From contig MZNV01001838.1 in assembly GCA_002081555.1 (NCBI GenBank), positions 1 to 59,154 on the forward strand: 59,154 bases of DNA, written 5' to 3'. The notes under the pieces were generated by a model. The model searched no databases. It was not told the origin of the DNA and worked only from the letters and a program-made list of their open reading frames with translations. The position numbers and the translations under genes were made by a program. Positions 24,119-36,400 of this stretch are shown here, one piece after another. How positions within the stretch are numbered: the stretch's first letter is position 1; every line of letters begins with the position of its first letter. Source of the stretch: Protostelium mycophagum (Eukaryota > Evosea > Variosea > Protosteliida > Protosteliaceae).

Positions 24119-27100
24119 TTATGACTGAGAGAGGAATGTTGTTGCCCTTTTCGTTAAAAATTTGAGTTTTGTGGTGGCCCCAGGTGCAACGTTGACGTCT
24201 TTGTCAGTGCGAGGTTCGTGCTTCAAACTCAAACTGTACAATTCCTTCTCCGAGCAAGCAGGGAGGTCGAGGAGCAGAGTGTATACTGGTTCTAACCGCG
24301 GAAAGTGGTAAGGCGTCTACAGATTTATCAGAACACCAAAAATGATGTGCTTACCTGTTGATATGTGATGAGTTCAGAGATGGAGTTGTGCATTAATTCC
24401 AACTTCTGAAAATTGATCAATCCATTTGGTGTCTTGTCTGGGTTTCCTTCATCAATGAATGTCAAATCTGACAAATATGTGCCACTGTGTATGTCAATCG
24501 GTGTTGAGTTGAATAACATTACATGTAGGGTAATACAGGAGGGCTTGACTTCTTCAATTGAGTTCGATAGGCGCTGTATGATTTCCCCGGAGACATCAAT
24601 TTTTCTAGATTTGTAAAGAGCTGTGTGTTTGTCATTTTCATCGTCGAAATCGAAGCTCACGTCTCTGTCTGGTTGTGTCACTTCATCAAATGTTTTTCTT
24701 AATCTCATAATTGAAGACATATTCAGTCCCGCAATAAATCCCATCAGTGTGTTATAGTTGTTCATTGACCGTAAAGCCTATATACATTACTCACATACAC
24801 CAGATAAATATCTTTACCTCTGCAATATTGATCAATTTTGTGACAATTTTAGCTCTGTCTGTTGCGTTGTCACATTCTAATATAATTGTAGATATCCAAA
24901 ATGATATCTTATTCGCTCTACTGATCATTTGCAGGACATTCGGTGATCTAAACCTGCGATAGATTGAGATGTCTCTTAGAGAAATAAAGACTTACTTCAA
25001 CTTCTCCTTGTTCCAGGCTTGATTCAATAGTTCTGCCGCTTCTATACTTGAAAATATCTCATAGTCTATCATAGTCAATTGTCTGGCAATTTCGGTCTCG
25101 TGTAATAACATGATGTATGAACTGATAGTGTTTCCTTCTAAATCGAGCACAAAGACCTCAGGGTGTGGGTATCCTTGATGTGATAGCGTATTACGATGTT
25201 GTAACTGTATTCCATTAGTCATTCGCTTCTTTGGATGATGAAACAGATACCTTTCTCTGTATCAAATCTTCTAGAGCCTTAGCCCATATCGAGAAATCCA
25301 TGGACACCTTCTGCAACAGTTGGAGGATGGATTGTATCTGCTTGTCTCCGAAGTCATAGAATCTGTTCTCGATCCAGTATTTCAAGACCACACATATTCT
25401 CTGCTGTATCGTCTTCATCTTTTTGTTCTTCCCTTCTAAAGGACCGGTATATCTACCACTCTAAGTATCATTTCTATCATAATCATCTCACCTCTGCGTC
25501 AATTTGTCTATCAGATTTGTACTCGTTGTTACTGATTCATAAGTCATCATAAATGTCTTCATAAAGTTCTCATCAATGTGTTCGTCACTCGTCATCAACT
25601 CGATGATCTTGTTGAGAGTCCCCGATTTCATCGTCATTCCACCTTCACTGAAACTAACAGATACTGTCCTCTTCCTTGGTGAGGAGGATGTAGAATTCAA
25701 TGACGTCATCAGGTTATCCTCCAATGATATCTCATCCCAGAAAGGTACATCGTCTTCGATTTCCTCTTGCAATATGTCCACCTAATATTAATATTTGAAT
25801 AATATGGTCTAATATTATATAGTGATACCTCCATATCCACTGCATCTCTCCCTTGCCCTGTATTCATATTTGATACATATCTCCTGCTTTCCACCAAGTC
25901 CATCATCTGGTCTTTTGCTTGTAGTATCGAGAATATACCTCCAGATATATACACCATACTATTCCTCATCTATACAAATTATTAAATATATTCATTATAT
26001 CTATACAATAATATCATCACCTTATTTGGCATGTCCATGTGGTTACTCATAGCAGAGAGTGTGGTGACAAGTTGTGTAATCATCACGCAGATCTCCGTAG
26101 TGCCTCTAGACGCACCTTTTCTAATGAATGTATCCACCGCAACACATGAGTTATCATTATATGTTGTTGCTGCCCCAATGATGAATTCAATCAATTTCCC
26201 TCGTGTAGGACTCGCCTGTATATTATAATTAGATCTTTTTATTGAATTATGCATCTCACCTGAATGGCAGATAGGGCTGACTGTAGACAGTTCTCTGAAT
26301 ATGTAATATTCCAGATCTTACATATCTGTTGTGATTATTATCTCTTCCCTTACTTAACTCATATTTTACCTCTATGCATAAGCTTGCGGATTTTCCAATG
26401 AGATCAAGTAGAGACTATAATATGATTGAGATAATAGAATAATAATGATAATAGAATAATAATGATAATAGAATCACCTTCATTTCTTCAGCAAGAGATT
26501 TAATATCTGAAGATGGTTCCGATAAATTATGGTGTGCCATTTTGATACATTGTACAGAGTTCTTGATGATATCATCAACCAGTTGATCAAGCTGTTCGGA
26601 TAATCTCTGATGCTCCCTCTGCGCCTCTCTCTTTGATTGAGACAATATGATCTTCGGTATAGTACCCATTCTTTTCAATGTATTCTTCTGTACATTGCTA
26701 TTATCACTATCCACACTATCTGCCTCATCCATTGGTAGATCATATCTATTTCATTCAATATCATCAATCACGAATCTATTTATACTTGTCAGTGATGTCC
26801 TTCATCGCATTGATCAACTCATTGTGGATCAGGTTCTGTATATCATGAATGATGTGGAATGACATTTATCTTTGTACATACCTCTATATGATGTTTCTCA
26901 TCCTTTGCTCTGACATCTTCCGGTAAACTATTGAATATCCTCGCTGCTGCTGCTTTTGTAATGATGATATCCTCTGTGCTCATACTCGGTGTCCCCGCAT
27001 TCCAGTTTTCGTATTGAGTATCCACCTATCAATATTAGATTTAGACTTTGAAGTCTAATTTGTAGAGATTAATGTAATATTCACATTTAATTCGGATTTC

Positions 27101-29184
27101 GGCCGGTCGTCCGCGGATGTATCGCTCCTCAAACTTCCGAAATTGGAATTGGATGTGGACTTACTGCCACTCCCTCCTCTGCTTCGCAATGACTGTATTT
27201 GGATTGGATATATTATATATGGTTATGATATATGGATATATATAGATATATATATAGATATATATAGATGATACCTTCTTCATATTTTCCTTTGCTTTCT
27301 TCTCTGCCTCTTTCGCTTTTTTTTCCGCTTCTTTGAGTTTCTTCTCTGCCTCTTTTTGTGCTTTCTTCTTCTCAGTTTTGATATGATCCTTCTCTTTACT
27401 CTTCTTCCCCTCTGTAGGTGAACTCGCATCCAATACTCTGTTCTATATATACTCAATCATAATATCACACATCAGCTCACCGCCAATATGACAGGTGAGG
27501 GAGGTGATATGGGGGGGGAGAGTACAGCATTCATATTGAGAAGAGGTATTCCAGTCCTATTCACTCTTATCGCTTCACTATTGAATATCTCCCTTCTTTT
27601 CTCTGACATCCTTCGCTCCAATTTTGCTCGCTCCTGCATCCTCCCCGTATTTCCCTTCAGCAACAATGTCTTTGCGGCTGATGCTTCTGTTGATACTGGC
27701 CTTGGACTACCTGGTGGTGGTTTCTGCTTCTAATGAGTGGTGCATATAGAGGATGATGTACCTCTTCAGTCATGATGAGTCTCCTTGAATCTTGAGTTAA
27801 TGATGATATCTCTGCGTATGTGTGCTCCACTCCCTTGTAATCACCATCTGTCTCTATATGATCATTCTCTCCCAGTGGTATTCCAAGATCCTCATGCATG
27901 TCCACCTGTAATATTCATTCTGATCTAATGATATGATCCACACCTCAGCTATGGAGAGCCGTAGATTCCGTAGGGAATTCAAGGTGTTGTTTACGGCGAC
28001 AACTAATTTCTCTGCAGCGAGGTTGAGATGTTGTAGATATAAATCATCCTCAGGGCATCTATATAATATTTTGGAGGATGATATCACACTTATTGTTGCC
28101 TCTTTCAATCTGCAGATTAGATGATTGGTATGTGATGAGTACATCGAATCTTCTCACATGGAGGCTGGCTCATTCAATTGAAAGGATCTGACAGTTAATA
28201 ATAAATCAGTCGCATATCTTGATAGCTCTTTGACAGAAGCTAAAAATAATGCCTCTGCTGTTTCTGAAGTCATAGTAGCAGAGGTACGTATCGCTTTTAA
28301 TGCTTCTATAATCAATCTACCGTGTTCTACCGCAATAGTGATCTATTGAGATGAGTTTTATTTTTTAGATATATATAAAAATATATAGATGTATAGAGAG
28401 TATCACCTCCTCTTCTGGGATGATATCTTCCATGGGGTTACTAATGTCCCACTCTTCATCTGATTCTCCAAGGGGTGGTGTCAAAGGTGTGTTGCGAATT
28501 TCTACATTTGATGAACTACTGTTCTGAGGAAGCTTGTACTCCGCTATATCTCATCAACATTTTTTATGATTATTTCAACTCTATGTACACATGTAGATTT
28601 ATTGGTGAGGGCAGAAGAATATAAGTGCAGATGTTGCATGTGAGGTGTTCTATTCTCACCTGAGGAGTTGTTTTTTGAAGTGTCTCGAGATGTTTGTTTT
28701 GAAGAATTTCTCGTTCTTGGGGTTCTTGCAAGGGTAGGTGTGTCCACTTGTGTTGTCACTGTTTCAGAAGAGGAAATCAATTGTTTCATTGCAGTCGCAA
28801 CGGTGACACAAGCATTGGACAACTTTTGTTTTGTCATAAAGTCGTAGGGATTGAACAAGAGATCCTGAGATCATCAGCCCTATAGTCAATCACATCCCTC
28901 ACCTTGGCGGCAATAGCCAGAGAGTCCACTGAATTTTTACAAAGTTGGTTTGCGTCGTTGATAGCAGGCTTTAGAGGAACATCGATGTTGGCGATGTAAT
29001 TGGAGAGGTCATCATTTTTCTGAAGTACTCTTTTGGTCGCTGTATCGATCTTCAAGAGAGTGAGCTCTGCATCGTCTGAGGAAACGAGAAATATCAGTGC
29101 TTTTGCCTCGAGTAATATGCTCTTGCATAATCCTCGCAGATCATCGATCAGCTGATCCCTTAAGTTCGAAGAGATAGCGGTCAT
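24119..29184 (-). CDS. Large RasGEF with alpha-helical N-terminal region
   Basis: The ATG at 29184 begins MTAISSNLRDQLIDDLRGLC. About 900 residues of helical, talin/vinculin-like text follow (LIFLVSSDDAELTLLKIDTA, LVVAVNNTLNSLRNLR, IIKNSVQCIKMAHHNLSEP), broken by Ser/Thr-rich linkers and a Lys/Glu coiled coil (about 27290-27420). A RasGEF N domain includes GTLNKIIELMTSDEHIDENF and MKTFMMTYESVTTSTNLIDK. The catalytic CDC25 domain gives TEIARQLTMIDYEIFSSIEA, NIAEALRSMNNYNTLMGFIA and, after splicing, LFTNLEKLMSPGKSYSAYRT, PPVLPYIGTYLSDLTFIDEG, NPDKTPNGLINFQK, ending FLTKRATTFLSQS. It should load GTP on a Ras-family protein; a Ras gene lies 1 kb beyond its start. Only the last third is named with confidence. 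A boundary near 25.97 or 26.73 kb (two genes instead of one) cannot be excluded. Confidence 0.75.
26417..26476. repeat. Short tandem repeat in a RasGEF intron
   Basis: Two and a half copies of an AT-rich unit (AATAGAATAATAATGAT) fill a RasGEF intron next to the exon encoding SLAEEMK. Slippage-type simple repeat without visible function. Confidence 0.6.
27217..27272. repeat. (GATATATATA)n microsatellite in a RasGEF intron
   Basis: A run of GATATATA/TAGATATATA units lies in the intron before the Lys/Glu-rich coiled-coil exon. It lengthens an intron that is otherwise of the usual short class. Confidence 0.7.
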
Positions 29185-29285
29185 CCTGTTGGGGCATGAG
29201 CCACACGGCTTTCCAACCACTAAAAATCAAATATGTTTCGGAAAATTTGCTCTCCCGACATCAGATCACATCAGATCACCAAATC
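29185..29285. promoter_or_regulatory. 101-bp divergent promoter region, RasGEF / RNase H2A
   Basis: The spacer between two opposite start codons. It holds a direct repeat of GATCACATCA/GATCACCAAAT near 29265. No other element is visible. Confidence 0.35.
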
Positions 29286-30189
29286 ATGTGGAGAAATCAA
29301 AAGAAGATTCAAGCCCCAAACCCCAACTTATTTAAATTTTTGACAGGAATCGATGAGTGTGGAAGGGGTGCTGTCATGGGTCCACTCATCATTTGTGAGC
29401 AAATTTACCCTCTTGTTCATTAATCCTCAACTGTAGGTTCGGTATCTGTGACGAAACCAACATTAAACGAATTAATCAAAAGGAATATTGTGAGAGATTC
29501 AAAGCAGTTGACGAAAGGAAAGATACATGAGGTCGCTGCAGAACTCAAACGAATGCCAGGTAAGACAGAAGTCCCTGTACACAAATTCATGAACTCAGGT
29601 CTGTCGTGGACAACAGTTCATATTTCTTCTGAGGAGATCGACGCTCGCACTGAGAGCTTAGATAGACAACAAGCTGATTTTACAGTATCTCTGTTACAAA
29701 AACATTCCCTCACGTTGAGTTCATTGGGAAGTGGAGTGGACTATGAGGATCACCTTCTTTACCTTGACGGCAGCCGCTACAATTTCTTGCTGAACAAAAT
29801 CAAAGAAATGTTTCCAAAAGTTGTGGTCCACATGCAACCGAGAGCAGATGAAACACACGTCCCTGTCAGTGCCGCATCAATCATAGGTGATTCACAAATT
29901 GACGAACATTTGTGTCAGAGCTTTGCTGGAAGTGCACATAATATTCTAAAAATATATTCTACAGCTTTGGAACATAGGATGAAAGAGGTCACATGAAGCA
30001 GGTAAATCAGAGAGGGAACAACTGCTGCAGAGTTGGAAGAGCGAATGTGGATTTGATTTTGGGAGCGGTTATCCGGTAGATGAGAAGACAAAAGATTACA
30101 TTAGAAGATGGTACGACAATCAAGATTCTATTTTGCGAGAGAAACTACCGAGCATTAGACAAAGTTGGAAGCTGAATACGAAAACATAG
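29286..30189 (+). CDS. RNASEH2A: Ribonuclease H2 catalytic subunit A
   Basis: MWRNQKKIQAPNPNLFKFL leads into TGIDECGRGAVMGPLII, the RNase HII/H2A active-site motif (DExxRG form, here DECGRG with the first Asp-Glu pair). After an intron: RDSKQLTKGKIHEVAAELK (DSK motif), EIDARTESLDRQQADF, and YLDGSRYNFLLNKIKEMFPK with the third Asp. Then PRADETHVPVSAASII, GKSEREQLLQSWKSE, FDFGSGYPVDEKTKDYIRRW (GSGYP) and the end IRQSWKLNTKT. The intron at about 29887-30001 is best taken as roughly 115 nt, because it restores AASIIGKSEREQ, matching the family. The enzyme removes ribonucleotides from DNA and degrades RNA-DNA hybrids in the nucleus. The stop is 42 bp from the stop of the convergent Ras gene. Confidence 0.93.
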
Positions 30190-30231
30190 ACTTTGCATCA
30201 TCATCTATCGTTCCTTTATGAAGAACATCCT

Positions 30232-31129
30232 TTACATGATGATGCACTTTTTCTTCTTTTTCGCAGGCTTGTCCTTTGTTGTCTCACCACCTTTCTTCAC
30301 CTCTCTCACGAGTTGCATAAATATTTCGTCCACGTTTGTTCCAAGCTTGGCGCTAGCCTCTATAAACGGGCAGTCGAAGGATTTGCCGAGGTTAGCACCT
30401 TCTGCTGTGCTCACCTGCTCTATATAAATATATATCCTTACAAATATAAACAAAAATAAAAGGATCATCTCCATGTGGGTTATATTCTATTGTACTCACC
30501 TCACGAGAAGATTCCATATCTGCTTTATTTCCAACTAGAACAAGAGGAACCTGTGTTGTTTAGCTCAATTAGATGAAGCCTTTGTACAACCTTAAAAGAA
30601 TCCTTCACGATCCTGATCTGATCTCGAAAGGTGATGATTCCATCGAAACTTGGCCGTGAAGTAACAGAATATATCATAGCAAAGCCCAGTGCCGCTGTTG
30701 ATGTTAGGACTGATTCCATTATAATCGCTCACATCTCATATAAGTCTCACGAAGGGAAGCGTATTCATCCTGTCCTGCGGTATCTGTGGCAGTTAATGGA
30801 TTAGTAGAAGCAACAGTGACACGCACCCAAAACACTCAGAAGATAGGGCGTATCATCAACTGTGATGTTCTTCCTATAACTTTCTTCTATCGCTGCAAGC
30901 AATCGTCATTTTGGATGATATCAAAGCAATTTTGACTCACTTGGGTCATACTCCTCTAAAAAGATTCCTCTGATGAATTTGACTGTTAAGGCACTCTTTC
31001 CAACTCCTCCTTCTCCTACGATGGCCTTATCATGTCAAACCAACATTGATGAAACTCAGAACCTACCACATTGACATGAGCTATGTTAGAATCCGAAGCG
31101 TTAGTATTGATCGTATTACGCCCAGCCAT
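30232..31129 (-). CDS. Ras-subfamily small GTPase
   Basis: [20 protein letters not shown] is a short N-terminal extension. The P-loop is [16 protein letters not shown], with both residues matching Ras Gly12 and Gly13 kept. Switch I is spliced as YDP/TIEESYRK, the classic Ras/Rap effector loop. [15 protein letters not shown] keeps the Gln61 equivalent. Next are [28 protein letters not shown] (NKxD) and [16 protein letters not shown] (SAK). The C-terminus [14 protein letters not shown] has a polybasic region and a CAAX box. Met at the last position suits farnesylation at the plasma membrane. A cell-signalling switch of normal length. Seven or so short exons. Confidence 0.94.
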
Positions 31130-31425
31130 CGTGAAGTGGTGTGGGTGGTCGGTTGAAAAGCAGCGAGGAACAAGGAATTTCTGCCATCTGTTTCGCCCGA
31201 AAGGATATTAATTCTACACCAGATAAACAACACTCTTTCAACACGCCCACCACCTCAGATCACAATATCTTGTTGATTCCTATCATCTTATAAACAAGCT
31301 GAGCAATCCTCAAGGTCCAAAGAGCAAGAAGAGAAGCTTTAGAATCTGTAGGAGAGAATGACTTACGTGGAAAACAAACGAAACTTCGCAACTCACCATG
31401 ATGACACGACAACAAAAGACTGAAG
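31130..31425. promoter_or_regulatory. Intergenic spacer between Ras and SPKK-rich genes
   Basis: About 296 bp between two divergent start codons with no supported frame. It must hold both promoters. Nothing specific is recognised. Confidence 0.4.
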
Positions 31426-31854
31426 ATGGTCAAGACTCGGTCTCAAGACAAACCAAAAGCAGTGGCAGATGCCACAACCTTAAAGCATTATAAAGAAGGA
31501 ACTGAATCAGATGAAGAATTAGAGGCTGAGAGAGAACAAGTGAAGAAGTCAATTGATGAAGAGGAACACACTGCTGCTGGTGAGTTCCATCGAAATCAAC
31601 ATGCACCCTAAGTATTAACAGAGGAAACAAAGAGTCCTAAAAAGAGGAGTGCCTCTCCCAAGAAGAGCTCGCCTGCTAGTTCACCAAAGAAAAGTCCAAA
31701 GAAGACACCTACAAACTCTCCAAAATCAAAGAGGGCAGCAACGGCCAATGCCAGCCCCAAATCACCCAAGAAAGCCAAGAAGAGTGAAGAGAAGGATGAG
31801 GAAGAGGAGAAGAACAAAGAAGAGGAATCTGAGGAAAAGAAGGGCGATGAATAA
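31426..31854 (+). CDS. Lysine-rich SPKK-repeat chromatin-type protein
   Basis: Exon 1 gives MVKTRSQDKPKAVADATTLK and an acidic helix (ESDEELEAEREQVKKSIDEE). After one intron (about 31580-31619) the rest is a run of S-P-K-K and S-P-K units (SPKKRSASPKKSSPASSPKK, SPKKTPTNSPKSKR), then a Lys/Glu tail ending EESEEKKGDE. Total about 128 residues. S/TPKK repeats are minor-groove binding and CDK phosphorylation motifs found in linker histones and HMG-like proteins. There is no globular histone H1 or HMG-box fold, so a histone-tail-like or HMGN-like nuclear protein is inferred. Low complexity makes homology hard to prove. Confidence 0.7.
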
Positions 31855-31895
31855 ATATCATTCCTGAAAGAATAATTTATTTGTTCACCATGAGA

Positions 31896-33360
31896 TTAGC
31901 TGAGATCATTTTCCTCCTCGGAATTCGAGTTCTGTTGTTGTGCTTGAATCATGAGCCTCAACATTTGCATCTCAGCCAACATTGGTTCTATGATCTGGAA
32001 GATTCAGATTGTTTCTTTCACTCATGATGATCATGCAAAGAAATAAAAACTTACGTCCTTTGCAAGAAGATATTTGCAGGAGGTCTCATGTGCTGTCTTT
32101 TCAGCAGGTCTTCCCATCCACTCACATTTTAGATACGCCCCTGAGCATTCTACTAAATTCGAAAAGCAAACAGAGTCATGTGCTTCTGCTGTGGATGCTT
32201 TTATGCGCACTCCACAGCCTCTGGGACAATCTGCATGTATAAGACTATATTTGAAATATACAAAGTCTCACCCATTTCAGGATCCAAAAAAGAAGCAAAA
32301 GGGTCCACTGGCAAGGAGTGATTTTCATTCGCCTAAAATACTAAGTACAAGTGCACATAAATATCCTTATTATCTTATTCTTATCATTAATTCTGATGGG
32401 AATCACTCACTTGGGGTCCATTCAATTGTGCCATTGTAGATGAAGGCAAGGCTTGGGATGGTTTTCTGCTGGGAACTGGAGGAGGAGCTCCGTTACGAGC
32501 GGGCACAATTGGCTGTGCTGATTTATTCTGGGGGATCGGTTGGGGTGCCGGTTTGGGTTGTACTTTTCCCTTCTATTCATTTCAGTTGTATCATTTTATT
32601 GTCTCAAGCGAGTGCAACAAAGTACAAAGAGGATACTTGTGATTGAGGTCTCAGAGAGTCACCATAAACAATTTTATTGTTATTTATTTTCTCAGGTGCA
32701 TAACGGCAAGGATTATTTATATGGAAATGGGATATTATGGATACCTGAGTGATAGAGAGAGGGTTACTCTTGTAATAACTTAAGCTCCAAGTGGGATCCC
32801 CTTTCCTGTCCAACTGCAAGCCTTCATTAATGTGACACACTTGAACATGATAAACCGAATATTTTCTGAAGAGTAGATGTAAAGTCTCTCACCTTGTCGG
32901 TGTGCATCTTGTGGCCATGCTTTTGAAGGTATTTACTGGCTTCATTTGCATTATAATCAAACGTTTTCAAAGTTGCATTGAGGATCATCTTGTCCATCTC
33001 TGGGAATTCTTTCTGCAATCTTAACATGCCTGGTTGTGTCAGACCTGAAGATGTTGATAGAAATAATTAATACCTTGAGAATTGGTGATGGACAAAGGAG
33101 TAGCTTCATTCTTTGGCTTCGGCTTCATCGCTTCGAGTGAAGATGCATCCACTTTACATCCTTTATTTTTGAGATATTCAAAGGTTTGATCAAAATCTCC
33201 TCCATTCTTTTGTAAAGCGTCTGTATTGTGTCATTACATTCTGTTTGTTATGTACCAGAACCTAATCTGTTGATCAACATTTCGCACCTTGGATGAGCTT
33301 ATCGTCTGTCTCCATGAATATGAGCTGCAGACGAACGAGTGATCCCATCATCGCCGTCAT
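31896..33360 (-). CDS. CUE/UBA-like and TRAF-type zinc-finger protein
   Basis: After MTAMMGSLVRLQLIFMETDD come two small helical repeats. The first is DALQKNGGDFDQTFEYLKNK (UBA-like). The second is LRLQKEFPEMDKMILNATLK followed by TFDYNANEASKYLQKHG, a good CUE domain with the FP and LL-type positions. A disordered Pro-rich stretch follows (QPKPAPQPIPQNKSAQPIVP, PPPVPSRKPS). Near the end, CPRGCGVRIKASTAEAHDSV, C-containing NLVECSGAYLKCEWMGRPAE and KTAHETSCKYL form a TRAF-type zinc finger (C/H spacing with the CxWxG turn). The end IIEPMLAEMQMLRLMIQAQQ is a short coiled coil. It probably binds ubiquitin and acts as a cytosolic adaptor. No RING, MATH or catalytic domain is seen. Intron joins in 32250-32700 are approximate. 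Confidence 0.65.
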
Positions 33361-33476
33361 TTTAGAATCGTCTTTTGTTGTTGTCGTGTGTCGTGAAAGT
33401 TGTGAAATTGGGTGAAATGTAGCAAAAATGTGCGTTGTAGTCAGCAAAGAATAAAACTTTTCAACAAAAAACTTTA

Positions 33477-36400
33477 TTATTTAGGGCAGAGATGGTTCTC
33501 TAAAGAATCTATCTTGTGAAGAGGTATCTCTTTATCTTGGAAGAACTTGATCGTTTCTTTCAATTTCAAGGGGTTCAACCTGATCCAATCAACAATACAC
33601 TGCGTATCAAGCACTTACACAATGACCGTGTTGGAACGTTCGTTGTTGAAAAGTGGGGCGATGAATTTCTCTATGGAGGATCTCAGATTTTCGTCGGTAA
33701 CGTTTTGTACTTGGGTGAGGAGGGTCCTGTTATATTCTGGTGCAACACCTCTGATGTAGTGGAAGAATGACTGAGAAGGTGAATATTCTTCGTATTGATC
33801 AGGTGAGTGAGTACCTGCAATGCTGCCGCATCCGCTGTGTTCTCTCTACCAACGATATCACAGATGACTGTACTTCTAGCACACTCCAATGCGACCTTGC
33901 TTATCTCTTCCTTCTTTTCCACGACGTCTCTCACGATGTCTCTGGCCGCCTCAAACGCCTTTCCGACGTCTGTAGACTTGCTGAGACTGAAATATATATA
34001 CCCATCATCTACTGATGGTGTAATGCTGTATCCATAAGAGAGTCCAAGCCCTCTGATCTTCTTCCAAAAGGGTCCTGTTACCTGTCAGAATCTCTGGAAT
34101 ATTGGAGGATCACCTTCTAATGCGGTGAGGTACTCCACGGAGACTAAGAGGGAGGCCCACTGTGGATCGTCGAATCTATTTATAGAGGTGCAACTTCTGC
34201 TGAGGTAGCCCGTTTCGATCGCTCCGCACGGGAAAATAAATCCACGATTCTCTCCTGTCTTCTTCAATTTTATGTTATTATCTCTTCCTTCACCTTTCTC
34301 ATGGACTTTCTGGAACTTGGAAGCCATCGTGAGGCCATCAATAGCCTCCACTTCTTCGTTAAATTTGCTCTTCTTTGCGGCAGGCAAGAATCCATTGATC
34401 CACGGTGTCTTTGCATTCTTGATCTTTCTCATATCACCCACTACCTGTCCCAAGTAAAAAACAACGTTAAATATACAGCGGGTCTAATTGATCTACAAAT
34501 AGAATATCCTGTAGAGATGACCTGGATGTGTATGTTCTGAGTCCTGTAGAGTATGTCCCTCAGCTTGTTTAATTCTGATATCACATTGCCTCCTCCCTTT
34601 GTCGACAGTTCTTTTTGCACTACCATTTTTAATATTGGTATCTTCTTATGAAATAAATATTTACCTTGCTTCAGGAATTTCTGTTGTTTCACAAAGATGA
34701 GGGTTCCGTGATTCGATTTTGTGTTATTAAAATTATCATGGTATAGTACTGATCGTGACAGATGCTCTCCTTTAGATATTCAGAATCTTTAGGAAATAGA
34801 ATTGTGCAGAATCTATTTGGAATAAAATAACCTTTTCTCTTGTAGGCTGGCATGTCTGATAATAATTTTCCAACACAAATCTTGAGTCTCTGTATGGTGA
34901 ATTGTGTCTTCCACAATATGTCACGCATCCACTGAATACCTGTCTGGTACTTGCTCGTCTCTACTTTCAATTCGAATAATAACAATTGAGAAAATGTCCC
35001 ACATCTATTTGTATCATCACCTTGAGATAGCAATCATATAAAGAATATATCCACCTGAATGTAGAGTGCCCGTATCCCAATCCGTTTGAATAAGTAACAG
35101 TGTCACGCATCAACTCCTCTACAACCTGCCATATTGTTATTGATAGAGATATGATGGATACTGACTTGTTCATGGTCGATGATCTTCTTCCCACGCAGAA
35201 TAGGAAGCTCGAAAGAGGCTTCTAGATACCTTTATATATATATTATTATATATATCACAACATGATTCGAAATATCCAGGACTCACAATTCTAGATAGGG
35301 CCTGAGGGAGTCTGGTACAGCGGATGTATCAATAGTTGCTTTAATATCAATAAATGATGATCTCACGTCTATATACTCAGTGAAGGTCCAATTCTATAGA
35401 GGTAATGAAATCATAAGGTAGTAAAGTAAAAGATACGGTCGAATTGCATGAAGAATGGAGCGGTCTCTTTCTCTTGGATGATCTTGCTTACACTATTGAT
35501 TTCCTCAAGTAATCCCTCATCGCCCGCATTGTGTATCACTTTCCCATTTCTTATCGTTGTGAGTGGAACAAAAGGTATCTTCTCTACTGATGGTATCGGC
35601 ACTATCCCTATCCTATCATTCAGAAATGTAAAGTCTCTTTCATGAAGAGATGGGATGTGCTAAGGATGACTCACTGAGTATGTCATCTGGTACGGGCCTG
35701 TTGTTCTCTTGGTTTGCATTCTCAAGATCTTGACCCAATTGTTTTAACTTCTCTTCTCCTAGATGCTCTCTCTACAATACAATTAAGATGTGTGTTCATT
35801 ATATAGATCAAAATATTAAATATGATGGAAATTTCACCTGTGTTTTAACTCTCTTCTCTTCGTCATGGATCATGTCTTGAGATAATTTTTTAGAAGGGAA
35901 AGCCTCAACACACACATAAGGCTTTGCCAGCATCCACCTGTAATATTCATCAAATAGATTCTCTTTGTGATCTGCACAAAATAAAAAGGACCCACTTCTT
36001 AACCAAATTAATCCAAAATGCTTGTGGCTTGTCCAGCAGCATCTTAATTCGGGATTTTTCGTCCATATATTCGCGAAGGGATGCGTCTGATTTACCGTAT
36101 ATGATATGCCCTATCACTACGTCTTGTACACTCTGACTCGGCGTCTCTTCTGCGGCATTTTCATCCTGTGTGATATTTTAGTCCATAAAGTACAGACTAA
36201 AATGCGTACCTCTAAAATTGCTTTTTTCAAAATATCATCCATCCTCCTCATGTTCATTCCCTTGTCCACAATCTACAACGATCAGAAGGAATAAAAAGGA
36301 TAAGAATACCTTTTGTAGAGACTCCATTGCCATATCCTTTATGTTGGATATCTCTGATGTGGTCACTCCATCGAACCAAAGTCCCTGTACATTTAGTCTC

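Noticed and set aside
29986-30011. A 25-nt intron near the end of RNase H2A
   Set aside because: A single longer intron (about 29887-30001) gives AASIIGKSEREQLLQ, which fits the family far better.
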